Source: Heligmosomoides polygyrus polygyrus (lineage: Eukaryota > Nematoda > Chromadorea > Rhabditida > Heligmosomidae). Taken from it: a stretch of DNA of 64,000 nucleotides. Of this stretch, positions 52,709 through 63,931 are shown one piece after another. Location of the stretch: positions 10,168,001 through 10,232,000 of the forward strand of contig OX377202.1 in NCBI GenBank assembly GCA_947396885.1, given 5' to 3'. The notes under the pieces are model-generated. The model was not told the origin of the DNA. It made no database searches and saw only the letters and a list, made by a program, of their open reading frames with translations. Within the stretch, counting starts at the first letter, position 1; each line of letters opens with the position of its first letter. Made by a program: the position numbers and the translations under genes.

Positions 52709-55421
52709 TTGGCGATACATGCAACGTTTCCGAGGATTATCAACGTATACCGATTGATGCTGAAGATCGTGATCAAGGAAACCCAACGTGTATTATACTC
52801 GACGTTGGTGAAATGTGTGTCAAAAGAACAAGCATGCCGGCGTTTCTTAAGTGACCGTCTTTGGAGGAGGATTGACGGTGGGTCAAAACTGATTTGCGAT
52901 TCTATCCGATCTAGGGCTAAAACCATTCTTTGTGCGAAATACGAAAGACTTAGAGGTGCACTTCGTGAAAGTTCCCAGGAAGGGGGGAGCAGCTCACATA
53001 CGATCCACCAAAATAACGACAACGTTCCCGCTCAAAATGAGGCACAATCGCAGAGAGTCACTGTTCTTGGCGGCGCACAGCTGTCCAGTAACGCATATAG
53101 CTTGCTAAATCTCGGGCCATCTTTTTCACCTGCACGTAACATCAATGCTCTGACTTTCCGTAAGGTTGTGGGAGCTTTACATAGGCTGCGAGATCTACTA
53201 CGCATTAGAAACAGGAGTAGCGTGCAAATCGAAACCACCTCAAATGAAAACCGGAGCCTCCTACCAAGCGTACCGTTTCCGCGCTCATTCTATAGTGAAC
53301 CTCAACCCACACCCGAGGCAGATGTTAGGTTCAGAATTTTGTCATCCGCTGTGTTTGCAATTCTAAACCGTCATACTACACGGCGAAACAGTAATCTAAC
53401 TGTTGCCCAATGGGAGGGGTTCAAGGAATTGCGCGAGCTGAGATCAAATGGTACTATACGTATCTCCGTTAGCGATAAAGGTGGGGAGTTCGTCGTTATA
53501 CCTCAGTCACTCGACCGTGCAATAACGGAACTCCACCTACAAGACGAATCCTTATACAACCGAACCTCTGAGAGCGAATTTCTTTCGCAGTGCAGACGGC
53601 TGAATCGTATTTGGATTACTATTGGAAGATCTGCGGGCATAGATAGGAAGCTGATCAGTGGACTAAAACTGGATAGCCCTTGCTGCCCAGTTTTCTACAG
53701 CCTTGTAAAGACTCACGAACTGTCTCCTGCTGATATGCTATCCACGTCGCCGGAAATTTTTAAGATTCGTCCCATCATTAGCTGTGTGGGTGGACCAACC
53801 GATAGAATATCGTGGTTCCTAAGCAAAATTGTAAGCCAGCTCTTGCCCATGGTCCCTTCTCACCTGACTAATACGCAAGCATTCCTCGAAAAGCTACGCA
53901 CCTCTAACATTACAAGTGACTGCGTAGTGGAGTCTTTTGATGTGGCATCGCTTTATACAAAGTCCAAAACGATCAAGCCTTGCAAGCCTGTATCACCTGT
54001 CGTCCCGTTGATCATCGACTTGCTCGAGCGGGCGCCAGCAGCGTCTCCATTCGTCCCTGTCGCGTGCCAGAGTGGTCCAATGGATCCTCCTCGCTCGAGG
54101 GACACGAAGAGCGTCATATCGGTCGTTCAGGGCTTTCACGAAGAAGTCCGACCAACGCGTTGGTGGGCGTCCTGGTGTTCTTTTGACATCCCGCGGATTG
54201 GATTGGATTGGAAGCCTTGCAAGCATTATCAGAAATGCTGGATAGGCACATTAATAGTATTAACACATTTGGACTTATTAAAGCGCACATCATGACCTTG
54301 ACGAAGGAATGCCTATCTTGCAACATCTTTAAATGGTCAGGTATGTACTATTCACAAGTCAAAGGACTGGCTATGGGACAGCGGTTAGCTCCCGTACTTG
54401 CCATCTGCTTTATGAGCAAAGTAGAGGAACCAGTGCTTGCGCGAGCACCAATAATGTACTGCAGGTATATAGATGACTGTTGCATTGTGACTTCAACACA
54501 GTCTGAAATGGACGAGTGTTTCCGATTATTGAATCAGCAGTCCGCGTACATTAGGCTTACAAGGGAAACTCCAAAGAATGGCTGGCTACCATACCTTAAT
54601 ACACAGATAAAGGTTTCCAACGGCGTGTTTAGCGTAAAGTGGTACCGAAAGCCAAGTTCGAAGAACATCTTGATTCACGCCACCTCTGCGCATCCGACAA
54701 GCATAAAAAGTAGCGTCGTCATCAACATGTTTCATACCGCCTCGCAGGTATGTACAGGTGAAGAGGAGCGACAAGAGTCATTGCGAATGGCTTCGAATAT
54801 AGCCATGGAAAATGGCTATGTATCGCCAAAGTATCGACGAGTTCCTGCTTCCCGCAGACAAAATGGACCACGAGATAACAGGATACCCTTATGTATACCT
54901 TTCATATCTGATAAAGTTACTTCTGCGATTCAAAAGAGTATAGTTCGAGCCCAGTTGCAGAATGATGTCGTTTTAGTCAGCATACCAAACGACACTATTA
55001 AACGTCAACTGGTCAGGAATAGACTCTACGAAAACCAGTGCTTATCAGATAGTTGTGTTATATGTCCATACGGCAAGACTGGAGATTGTTCTCGGGAGGG
55101 AGCAGTCTATCAGATTGAGTGTCAGACATGTAACTGCACATATATAGGGGAAACAGGAAGAAAACTAGCCATTCGAGTTAAAGAACACCTGACTAACGTG
55201 GTAACATCAGAACACCTCTCGGAAAGCATAGAGCTGAGGAGCATAACGGTAGCGACTTTGAGATTAGGTGCAAGGTGTTGGCGGTAGAAACAGAAATATC
55301 GGCAAGGAAAACATTGGAGGCGTTCTGGATTTTTGCAAGAAACCCTGGCATGAACGACCGTCAGGAACGCCCGTCAATTACGAATGACTTTCTGCCTGTT
55401 GTGCCAAAATGCGAGCTGTAG
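52709..55421 (+). pseudogene. Penelope-like element: reverse transcriptase plus GIY-YIG endonuclease (disrupted)
   Basis: The first frame (52709 to ~53960) holds the N-terminal region and the start of the RT (SNGTIRISVSDKGGEFVVIP, KIRPIISCVGGPTDRISWFL, SFDVASLYT). The second (54208-55230) holds the RT core with YIDDC (PIMYCRYIDDCCIVTSTQ), KGLAMGQRLAPVLA and a GIY-YIG domain (CQTCNCTYIGETGRKLAIRV). A third segment (55232-55421) gives the end, SARKTLEAFWIF. RT with a C-terminal GIY-YIG is diagnostic of Penelope-like elements. Lesions: a 1-base loss near 53962, an RTE insertion at 53988-54211 and a frameshift near 55232. The element is dead but well preserved. The 3' region, with CTGAGGAAGACGGAAGCGTC, extends to about 55740. 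Confidence 0.93.
53988..54211 (-). mobile_element. RTE 3' fragment inserted in the Penelope-like ORF
   Basis: A perfect 13-bp duplication, AAGCCTTGCAAGC, stands at 53975-53987 and 54212-54224. The insert is the last ~210 bp of RTE (complement: [10 protein letters not shown] end and the GGTGATACAG 3' end). Its 5' junction carries ATTGGATTGGATTGG, which is not in the RTE source. Confidence 0.95.
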
Positions 55422-55782
55422 AATGGAAAGGGCGCATGTGCATGTCGTTATCCGTTCTATCCGTCGCTGCACAGTAAGTCTCATTCGCCCGGTCGTACTA
55501 ACAGAGAGCTGCGGCTCCTTTGGTGGATCTAACGTAAGTTTATCCTTCTTTGAGTGGGCTTTCATGGGTGGTTTCTCTAAAGAAGCGGAACCGCTAGAGT
55601 GGGGCTAGCGCTTGGTGGGGTAAATCGCATATCTAATATTTGCACCACGTTCAGGCCTCTGAGGAAGACGGAAGCGTCGAATCGTTAGGCCTGGCAATAA
55701 ATGTCCACCATAACAACCTCGAACGGTACAAAGTAAAACACTAACAAGTGTCTAAATTGATTTGAAAAGTATCCATGCATTT
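55422..55782. other. Penelope-like element 3' region
   Basis: Untranslated tail after the stop at 55421. It includes CCTCTGAGGAAGACGGAAGC near 55655 and AATAAA at 55698. The exact end of the element is not resolved. Confidence 0.55.
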
Positions 55783-55850
55783 GCGAGGGGCGTGGAACGG
55801 AGTCGAACGAGATGCCGGCTGTCGCGTGCACCCGATACTAGCGGCTGTGA
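55783..55850 (+). repeat. SINE head fragment
   Basis: GGGGCGTGGAACGGAGTCGA to TGCACCCGATACTAG matches the first ~65 bp of the SINE. The rest is absent. Confidence 0.65.
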
Positions 55851-55894
55851 GCGACTTTCGGTGCAGCGACGGCGACAACGTAGGACCGCTCTTA

Positions 55895-56021
55895 AGGCCG
55901 CCACAGACTTCTGCGGCGCCGCTGGGCGGCGCCGCTGCCCTATGCTTAACCATAGGGGAGAGACGCAGAGCTCGCCTCCAGCGGCTCCGCCGAGCGGCGC
56001 CGCAAAAGTCTGCGGGGGCCT
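55895..56021. mobile_element. Palindromic MITE, same family as 29148
   Basis: The ends AGGCCGCCACAGACTTCTGC and the complement of GCAAAAGTCTGCGGGGGCCT pair. TTA lies on both sides (55892-55894, 56022-56024). It shares CCCTATGCTTAACCATAGGG with the 29148 element. Confidence 0.87.
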
Positions 56022-56024
56022 TTA

Positions 56025-57040
56025 GGATCCGTTTATACTTCCATCGCCGGGCGACGCGATTCGAACGGAGCGATGCGTCCGATCGCGTCGCGTTGTTTTG
56101 GACGGCGATGAGCACTCCGATCAGCCAGCGACGCGATTACGCACCATTGCGTACTAGCAACACGCAATTGTGCACATATTTCCGGGTCCACGTTTGTTCT
56201 ACTGCGCTACTCAGAGATAAGCCTCTGGTATTCTCGAGGCACTGCTGATCCTAAAGGTCATCGTACGAATACGCCTCTAGCGCTCACGAACCATGGCTGA
56301 TCACAAAGGTTAGCAATGGATGGTGGATACGCCAGAGGATATGCCTATCGGAAGGAATCCATGGAATCCGGGCGCCCTGGACCTGAAACGGGATTGAAAA
56401 GTTTACGGAGAAGATCCAAACCATATAAAGGGGTCTCTGAAGAAAAACAAAGGAAAAAATCAAGAGCAAGTGCGAGACCGCACTGCGAAAATCAACTGAT
56501 CGGAGCCAAACCGCGCCCCATTCCACCGCGATCCATCGCATCGCACCCATTTCGAGTGCGACGCGATCCAACGTTGGGCGACGCGATTGGTCGCGGGCTC
56601 ACGCGATTCATTCCGGACAGCTGGCGTCGACGCCGGCGACGCGATCAATCAATTTGGCCTCATTGCGTGGTCATCGCGTAGCGCTGCGGCGAAGTATAAG
56701 GCCGGGGGCATACTTCCATCGCCGCGATGCCATCGTGGCGCTCAGTTCATGGTCATTCCGCCGCACGCGGTCGAATAGTCAATGAAATTTCGCCGCGGTC
56801 GCCGCAACAGTGGCGGTCGGCATGCGCGATGGCTTCCCGCGCCCATCGCTGGCATGGCATACTTTTTCGCGCCGCGCGCTGTGTTTAGCATTGGTCCTGA
56901 ACGGATCGCGCTCCCTTGCAGAGCGATGGACGATGCGACGAGCACAGAGAAGTTCAAATTCCTTCATGTCGCTCTGCAGAACTCATCGCCGCGATTCCAT
57001 CGCGGCGACGGCAATTATGCACGAGGCCTAAACCTTATAC
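56025..57040. mobile_element. Palindromic MITE split near its right end by another MITE
   Basis: The left end GGATCCGTTTATACTTCCAT pairs with the right-side GGCGAAGTATAA (56688-56699). The right end resumes after the inserted MITE as ACCTTATACG (57032). The interior contains repeated GGCGACGCGAT text (56050-56650). Confidence 0.65.
56700..57028. mobile_element. MITE with GGCC ends, TAA duplication
   Basis: TAA at 56697-56699 and 57029-57031. The ends GGCCGGGGGCATACTTCCAT and the complement of GGCAATTATGCACGAGGCC pair. About 85% of it by eye matches the copy at 63596-63931. Confidence 0.85.
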
Positions 57041-57868
57041 GCATTGGTCGTCGACTACTGACGACTAGGATGTACAAGCGCGCCGCTACGGTTGAAGGAA
57101 GGGCGGCGTTGCGGGAACTTAACAGCGAGCCAAGTGACTCGACCGCTCACGCTTCCTCCTAACAATAAGTTCATGACGGTGAGCGAAATCCTTGCAATGC
57201 TAGCGCTTCGCGATCTCTGCCTTTTCGAGGCAACTTTTCCAGTTTCTATATGCTTCTCAGATTTAACGAAGATGTTGCTCAGGTTTGTGCTCGTATCCAG
57301 AATGCAGTCATAGAAGTATTCAAGGAGAGGCTGTGGCTCGTCGGTTCATATCGCGAAGACTGGTCGCAGAGGTGCGAGAAGGTGCAGCGGGGGCCCGAAA
57401 ACGCGCTAACGCTTGCTCCTACCGTAATCGCGACAGCCAATCATGTACCCTGCCTGTGCAGCTGAGTGGTTGCCCGATTGGCTGCCGCTGTTACGGTAAC
57501 AGCAACGGCGCGTACCCGTACTCCTGCTGTGCGTCTTCGCTACATGTGTCTGCCCATCTCAAATACCCGCGTTAAGTAAAATATTTAGCCTTGCAAAGCT
57601 GTCACAAGATCCCTTAATATCTAACCTTTAATATCTTCCGGGTCAAAATTGCTCGAGTGTGGTCCAATACAAATGCACAGCAGAGCAGGTTAGAATTTAT
57701 AAATTCGTGGGAATATTAGGAATTTCACAAGTTGATCCCTGCATTTAGGGCCTTCCCTCCAACCTTCCTTCAAGCGTACCTTTCACTCACTGTCGAGATT
57801 TCACTCCACAATGAGACAGCCGGCGTATGATGCACCGAATCAAACAACTTACTACAACACGTTATATG
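57041..57868. other. Intergenic DNA with a GC-rich palindromic relic
   Basis: 57340-57560 contains ATATCGCGAAGACTGGTCGC, GCTCCTACCGTAATCGCGAC and CAGCCAATCATGTACC. It is related to the MITE at 20791-20980. The remainder shows nothing recognisable. Confidence 0.5.
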
Positions 57869-57885
57869 CTGTATTACAGTGAATT

Positions 57886-59142
57886 CTTCTTCCTCCTCTT
57901 CTTCTTCTCCTGAGCGTTTAGTCCCTCGCAGTCGCAGGGTCCGCTGTTCTTATAATCCGTCGCCACCTCATCCTATCAAGAGCGTCGTCTGGCGTGGCGC
58001 CGAGTTCGGCGAGATCTCTCTTGATGACGTCCTTCCACCTTTTCCTTAGGGCTCCTCTCGGACGCCTTCCGGGTGCTTCGAAATCTAGGGCCAACCTGAT
58101 GGGGTGATCCTCTGGTCTTCTAAGGATGTGCTCGTACCAGCTCAGGCGCTGCTCCCTCATCTTCATATGGATCGGGGCTGTCTTCATCACTGCCCTACCG
58201 TCCTCATTTAGCACTCTGTCCCGACGGGTCCATCCACAAGCCCACCTGAGCATACTCATTTCTGCTGCGTGCAGCTGCCGCTCCTGCGCTTTACATAGGG
58301 CCCAGCACTCACTGCGAAAAGGGGACAGGCCTCACTACTGTTCTATATAGCTTGCCCTTGAGTGTCCTGGAGCACCTACGGTCACAGAGGATTCCTGTGG
58401 ACTTCCTCCATTCAAGCCATGCTGCATTTATCCTTCCCCTGACCGCCTGCTCTACACTTCCTTCCTCAGATAGGTCACTTCCGAGGTAGCGGAATTCTTT
58501 CGCCTTCTCGATCGCCTCCTCTTGGCAGTCTAGGATCGGTCTAGTGCACTGCTCAGAGCTGACAAACTTGGTCTTCTTCACGTTCAGCCGCAGACCGTTA
58601 TCCGCGAGGGCTACTTGCCACAGCTGTACCTTCTCCTCCAGTTCCTCCCGGCTGTCGGCTACTAGAGCGATATCGTCCGCGTAGAGGATTGTCCTGAGAA
58701 GGCCTTCCTCCAGGTGTTTCACTATGCAGTCAAGCGTCAGCACGAAGAGGAACGGACTCAGAGCCGACCTTTGATGTACCCCCACTGTAATGTCCATCTT
58801 CTTTGTCATTACGTGTGCGGTTCGTACCGCCGCTTTCGAGCCTTCGTACATGTCCTTTACGAATGTGATCAGACGTTCCGGGACATCTCTACCTCGAAGC
58901 GATTTCCAGAGCACGGCCCGGGGTAGCCTGTCGTAGGCTTTCTCCAAGTCCAGGAATGCCATGTAGCAGGGCTTTCGTTTTTCTCGATATTTCTCCATTA
59001 CCTGGCGAGCGATAAAAATGGCGTCTGTGGTGGACCTCTCAGGCATGAAGCCCCACTGCTCCTGGGAGATTGTCACCATCTCCCTCAGCCTCGAGTCGAC
59101 AAGACGTTCGTAGATCTTCATCGTGTGTGAGATCAGTTTGAT
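57886..59142 (-). mobile_element. 5'-truncated non-LTR retrotransposon (RTE/BovB-like RT)
   Basis: A perfect 17-bp target duplication, CTGTATTACAGTGAATT, stands at 57869-57885 and 59143-59159. The 3' tail is a (GAA)n-like run. The minus strand reads reverse transcriptase (QEQWGFMPERSTTDAIFIAR, MAFLDLEKAYDRLPR, TILYADDIALVADS) in one frame (59121-58309). After a shift near 58315 comes the C-terminus (MSMLRWACGWTRRDRVLNED) to 57918. The endonuclease and first RT motifs are missing. The sequence is distinct from the RTE at 21812. Confidence 0.94.
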
Positions 59143-59159
59143 CTGTATTACAGTGAATT

Positions 59160-60189
59160 AGCACCAGAAATTCCATACTAAATGCAAGTGACGTTAAGCG
59201 TAGGCGAAAGGATGATGTCAGTACACCCATTATTTTCAAGGGATTAAAGAACAGATTTTGGTGTTAATGTGACAGGAAAAGAGATCTGGTTGGTTAGTTG
59301 GTTGCTAGATAGATCCAGAAACCCGCCGTGCCCACTATTCAAATGCTTAAGACTCAGTTAACCTTAGGCACATACATTGCTCTAAGCTGGCGTTCACTAC
59401 AGCAACGGCCAAACAGGCGCCATGATACAATCGGGGCTCAAGCGGTTGAGGCTAAAATCGAATCGTGGCTCATTCCTTGCTTTGATAGATTGGACGGTGT
59501 AGAGCTTCATCCTTCTTCATCTGTGAAGATTGCTTGCTGTCGAGAAACTCCCGTTACATAGTTTCCCCTCTCATTTCTTCAGCTGCTTCTAAAAGCTCTC
59601 CTCACTTTGCCACTAATTCAGGCCGTGAAAAAACCCGAACAGCATAGGCGAGCAGCAGCACTCGCACCACACAGCTCTAGCAGCAGCAGCAGCAGCAAAG
59701 GGAGAAATGGACGATGAAAAACGAACGGGCGACACTTGCAGACGTTGCTGCAGCAGCTGGGAGTTCTTCCAAGCGGGCGCGCGCTCCCAACTTTGCTGCG
59801 TACATTTTTGGAACTCGCTAAGGGTCTGACGATGACGATGCGGCTGCTGCTGCATCAGAGAGAAAAACAGACGGCAGGGAAAAACTGCAGAATGGGGTTT
59901 TCCAGCGGCGGACTGCGAACTCGTTTTCCTGACCCTCTCCGGCGAGGGCGAAAAAATCGAGAGAGAAATGGGTTTTCTCCCTGGTTTCACAGCACGTCGT
60001 CGGTTTGTCGCCCGCCGTCGTCTACGTCGAGAGGGAAGTGCTGCCTTTTCAGTGGGTTTGACATTATAATTACACTCCTAGTGGCTCTTAGTTACTTTTG
60101 GACCTGTAGATGTAGAAGGTAATAATTGCTTTCTTCTGAACTCTTCTATGGCATAGTTGCTTGTAGCATACGAATGCAATACCGATCTC
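59160..60189. other. GC-rich anonymous DNA with a CAG run
   Basis: 59630-60010 is a GC island with A/T runs and (CAG)n near 59675-59695. Frames on both strands (59736-60122 on +, 59613-59990 on -) overlap and neither has a recognised domain. Confidence 0.35.
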
Positions 60190-60195
60190 GTCTTT

Positions 60196-60605
60196 TGTTT
60201 TTGGGCGGAGCAAACTCAAAGCTCGTCCTTTTCACCGTTTTCCCATAACTCCCCTTAAAGTGGAATTTTTGAAAACTAAATGCTACCCCATCCGATTGCA
60301 ATGTGGGTAATCTATCTAATGATGTAGGTATCATCCATTGGTTTTAGAAAGATATACTTTTGGTGACCTATAAAACCTGACTGGGGACCCTCCTGCTCTT
60401 ATCGCTCGAGATAATTGCACCGACACGGTCCAGGTTTTATAGGTCTCAAATCTATTTTTTTTAACTGACGTACGATGCCTACATCAGATCGGGTAGATCG
60501 GCAAACATTTGGGTTAAGATGATAACTTTTGTTATTGAATAGAAAGAGAGTTATGGGAAAACGGCGAAAACGGCTTTTTTGCGCCTATTTCGCCCAAAAA
60601 CCAGA
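60196..60605. mobile_element. Inverted-repeat element with nested hairpin
   Basis: The outer arms TTTTTGGGCGGAGCAAACTC to CACCGTTTTCCCATAACTC pair with 60553-60605 (GTTATGGGAAAACGGCGAAA to TTTCGCCCAAAAACC). Inside, GACCTATAAAACCTG (60367) and CAGGTTTTATAGGTC (60430) form a perfect 15-bp stem. Confidence 0.75.
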
Positions 60606-62280
60606 AGACAGGAGCGGTATGGCGGAGTGGCGTTCTACCCACCCCGTCCTTTAAACAAAGGCGTGGCAAATATCTGCGTCTCCACTATCTCGTATGATAG
60701 CCACTGGACTCTCGAGCAAGCCCAGGGGGACGAGGGGGTAGAATGCTCGTCCCCTCCCCCCCCCCCCCCCCATATCCGCCACCACAGTCAAACTCTGGTG
60801 CTGCCGTCCGTCATCACTCAGTCCGATCGGATGCTTCTCATTGTCGTCTTCAAAGGCCTCCGCATAGTTTTGTAGCCGAGCGGCACGTGGGGCGTCGAAG
60901 AGAAAGGGTGGTGCGGTGCTCCTCCCCATTTCTGCCGCGCCCCTTCTTCGCGGCGGCAAGCGGCAAAAGGAGAGCGGCGAAGTGACAGTAGGTCGGATCC
61001 ACCACTTATACCATTTTCGACTAGAGTGCAGAGAGAACTCCACCGGCGGCTGTGGCAATGAAGGGATGATTAAAAAATAACTAGCGAGGCAGCAATTTGT
61101 GACCGGCTGCCGACTTGTCCTCGATTATTAAACGAAATAGAACGGCGCGGCGCAACACAGCTCGCCGGCGGCGGCAACCTCTGCTTCCGTTGCTTGTGAT
61201 TAGAGAAAGGCCTGGCTTCTTGCCGCACGAGTGTGCGGAGGGCTTAACTCCGTCGCTGCTGAGCATCCGTCGCCTTCGCTGGCTCAGCCGGTCTGGCTAG
61301 GCTCCCCCACTGCAATTAGATTCGCCGTAGGAGCGAAAGATGCAAAAATTTAAATTCTAGTTTGAGAATTTTGAATTTATTAACTTTTGGCAATCCACCA
61401 ATATTGCTAGAGTAATAAGCTTGGTCCCTCAGCCTCAGGTCATGACCCAAAATCAATTAATTTCGCATATTTATCTGCGATATTCACAAAGCACGGAACG
61501 ACAGGCCGGAATGCGACCCGGCACAACAGAAAACATGTCGACAATGTATGACAGGAGATCACTGTGTACACCAGTGGGGACGAATGCCGGCGCGGTTGAC
61601 GAAAGGAGTAGAAACACCGCGGCGAAGAGACTGGCCGGGTCCCCGGGTGCAGCCGCGTGTCCCTCAACCATCCAGGTGGCCGTCCTCGAGAGTCCTTTGT
61701 CCTCGCTTATATAGGTCCGTCTTCGTCAAGTCCGTGCCTGAAACAGAGAAGGGCAAGGGGCAGCGAAGTTTCGAAAGAGACGGCCAGCAAGGAGAAAGGC
61801 AACACGGGGCATAATATCAAAACGGGACTCACCACACTAATTCCCCCTTTGTCCCTTACACTAGGCATCCTAAAAGATTGTCAGTCGACTCTCAAATTGA
61901 ATTAGAGCGATATCATTCCAAGTTTGTCTTCTTTCGTTTCAAATATGGAAAAGTTTGCCCATCTCAACATTATGCCGTCATATTAGCTGTGTGTGCAATT
62001 GTACTTAACATGACGGCTTCTTCCCGACTTTCCCGAGCAACTGTCGTGAGTGCGGGAGGGCGGGAGTATCCACCAGCCACGTAGGATCGCCCCCCGTTGG
62101 TTCCCGTAATGTTCACGAATACCATTTTCTACCTCCCGAGGCTGGTCGGCTCCCGTGGGAAGCCGCGAACGTTCCCGGGAACGTACATGAATACGGCCAC
62201 CGAATGCGTCGACACACAAAGCAGTGGCGCTGTGTGACCATCATGCATAGGCCACCGAGCAGCAGAGATTTACGTAGTAC
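60606..62280. other. GC-rich intergenic DNA, no gene recognised
   Basis: Includes a C run at 60755-60770. Open frames here are short, overlap on both strands and carry no recognised domain. Pieces resembling MITE text occur but no complete element was delimited. Confidence 0.35.
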
Positions 62281-62286
62281 TTGTAG

Positions 62287-62419
62287 GGCACGTTTACATT
62301 TCGACGCCGAGCGACGCGACGCCACGTATGGTGGCCATATTGATCGTGCGACGCGATCGATCAAACTGGCCAGTATACGTGGCGTCGCATCGCTCAGCGT
62401 CGGAAGTATAAACGTGGCC
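62287..62419. mobile_element. Palindromic MITE
   Basis: GGCACGTTTACATTTCGACG and the complement of GTCGGAAGTATAAACGTGGCC pair, continuing through GAGCGACGCGACGCCACG. The right flank is TTA; the left flank is TAG (a decayed match). Confidence 0.85.
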
Positions 62420-62422
62420 TTA

Positions 62423-62561
62423 GCCCTAGTTTATATGTACTTGCGCCGCCGCGCGGCGCGGCACCCTGGGTGGAATAAATATCGACTGGGCGACGCGAAA
62501 ATTCGATATCTATGGCGAAGGTGATGCCGCGCCGTGTGGTGGCGCAAGTGTAAACTAGGGC
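62423..62561. mobile_element. Palindromic MITE, TTA target duplication
   Basis: The ends GCCCTAGTTTATATGTACTT and the complement of GGCGCAAGTGTAAACTAGGGC pair. TTA lies at 62420-62422 and 62562-62564. The left TTA is also the right flank of the preceding MITE. Confidence 0.88.
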
Positions 62562-63277
62562 TTACGGGAGGGGGCTGTTAGAACATGGCGGGGCTCAGCC
62601 TTAAATTGGATGGCTTTACACATCCCATGTGATATTTACAGTAGCGCTAAACTCTAACCCGATCTGGTACAATCTTTATTGATCGATTGACGTTTCTGCG
62701 ATGCCACCTTCTTCCTGCTCTCAAACTTGGGTAAATAAACCACGTGGTGTTGGGTAATTGAACCATGTAGGATCCATCAAAGCGCTTAGAAGGGCGACGC
62801 AGTGCCCTGCGAGGTGAAATTCGGAGCTTGCCTCAGGCGAGTGGCATGGAAACAGAATGGGTCGACGAGAAATAGTGCAGTTGCAATAGCACTCCAGGTA
62901 CTGGGATCCATGCTTTGTCACGAGGTGTGAACTAACTGTAAGTCGAAGCTAAACGTCCTAATCTTCAATCCCCCAGTGCCAGGCTCTTCAGGGCATCCGT
63001 GAAGTAGGACCCTGATGTTGTTAGTGCTCAAGACGTGGCCTCGCAGGTGTACTGCACCAGGAGCCGCAGACACACTTGATTCTTGTCGGGAACGAAACTG
63101 AAGGTCGACAATCAAAATTTCTTGTTGGAGCCAATAAGGCGCTAATATCTTGTCAAAAATGTAATGAGGTAACTCAGGAAAGTAAATCGGCGTTCTTTGA
63201 TGTCCCAGGACTGCCACCGTTTTTCCAGCTAGATTCTTTCGCACGTTCTGATCGCTGTCGACGTGCACAGGCTCTAA
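62562..63277. other. Intergenic DNA, no gene seen
   Basis: The minus-strand frame 63607-62918 runs through the MITE at 63278 and has no domain, so it is not treated as a gene. Confidence 0.4.
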
Positions 63278-63592
63278 GGCCCCTGTTATACTCCCGCGGG
63301 AGCTTCCGCGGACGGACGGTGCACCGCGGACGGTCGTCGTCGTCCCGGGGCGGCTAGCGTCGCATCGGAGCGCGTTTCCCGCGCCGAACTCCGCGGGACG
63401 ACAGCCTTCCGCGGTGCACTGCACCGCGGACGGCTGCCGTCCCGCGGGCGGGAAGTATAACACCTCTCTCGTCGTCTGTCGGCGGCGATCCGCGGACGGC
63501 GTGCGTGGCGGGTCGCGACGAGTGGCCCGGCTCGGGGTCCCGACGCGATTTCCGCCCATCCGCGGAAGCTCCCGCGGGAGTATAACAGGGCC
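63278..63592. mobile_element. Palindromic MITE, TAA target duplication
   Basis: The ends GGCCCCTGTTATACTCCCGC and the complement of GCGGGAGTATAACAGGGCC pair. Pairing continues through GGGAGCTTCCGCGGA. TAA at 63275-63277 and 63593-63595. Confidence 0.9.
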
Positions 63593-63595
63593 TAA

Positions 63596-63931
63596 GGCAG
63601 GGGGCATACTTCCATCGCCGCAATACTATCGTGGTGCTCAGTTCACGACAATTCCACCACGCGCGGCCGAATAGTCAAAGGAAACTTCGCCGCGGCCGCC
63701 GCAACAGTGGCGGCCAGCATGCGCGATGGCTTCCCGCGCCCATCGCGGGAACGGCATGTTTTGTCGCACCGCGCGCGGTGTTTAGCGTTGGACCTGGGTG
63801 GATCGCCGTCGTGCTTCCTTGCAGAGCGATGAGCGATGCGACAAGCACAGAGAAGTTCAAATTCTTTCGCGTCGCTCTGCAAAACTCATCGCCGCGATTC
63901 TATCGCGATGACGGGTAGTATGCGCGAGGCC
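63596..63931. mobile_element. MITE, second copy of the 56700 element
   Basis: Directly abuts the preceding MITE and shares its TAA (63593-63595). The right TAA is at 63932-63934. It is collinear with 56700-57028 over its full length (for example GCATGCGCGATGGCTTCCCG in both). Confidence 0.88.

Noticed and set aside
59613..60122. Overlapping 125- and 128-codon frames on opposite strands
   Set aside because: No domain, a CAG run and GC bias explain them.
62918..63607. A 229-codon minus-strand gene
   Set aside because: Much of it is the palindromic MITE at 63278-63592; GC-rich DNA leaves frames open by chance.
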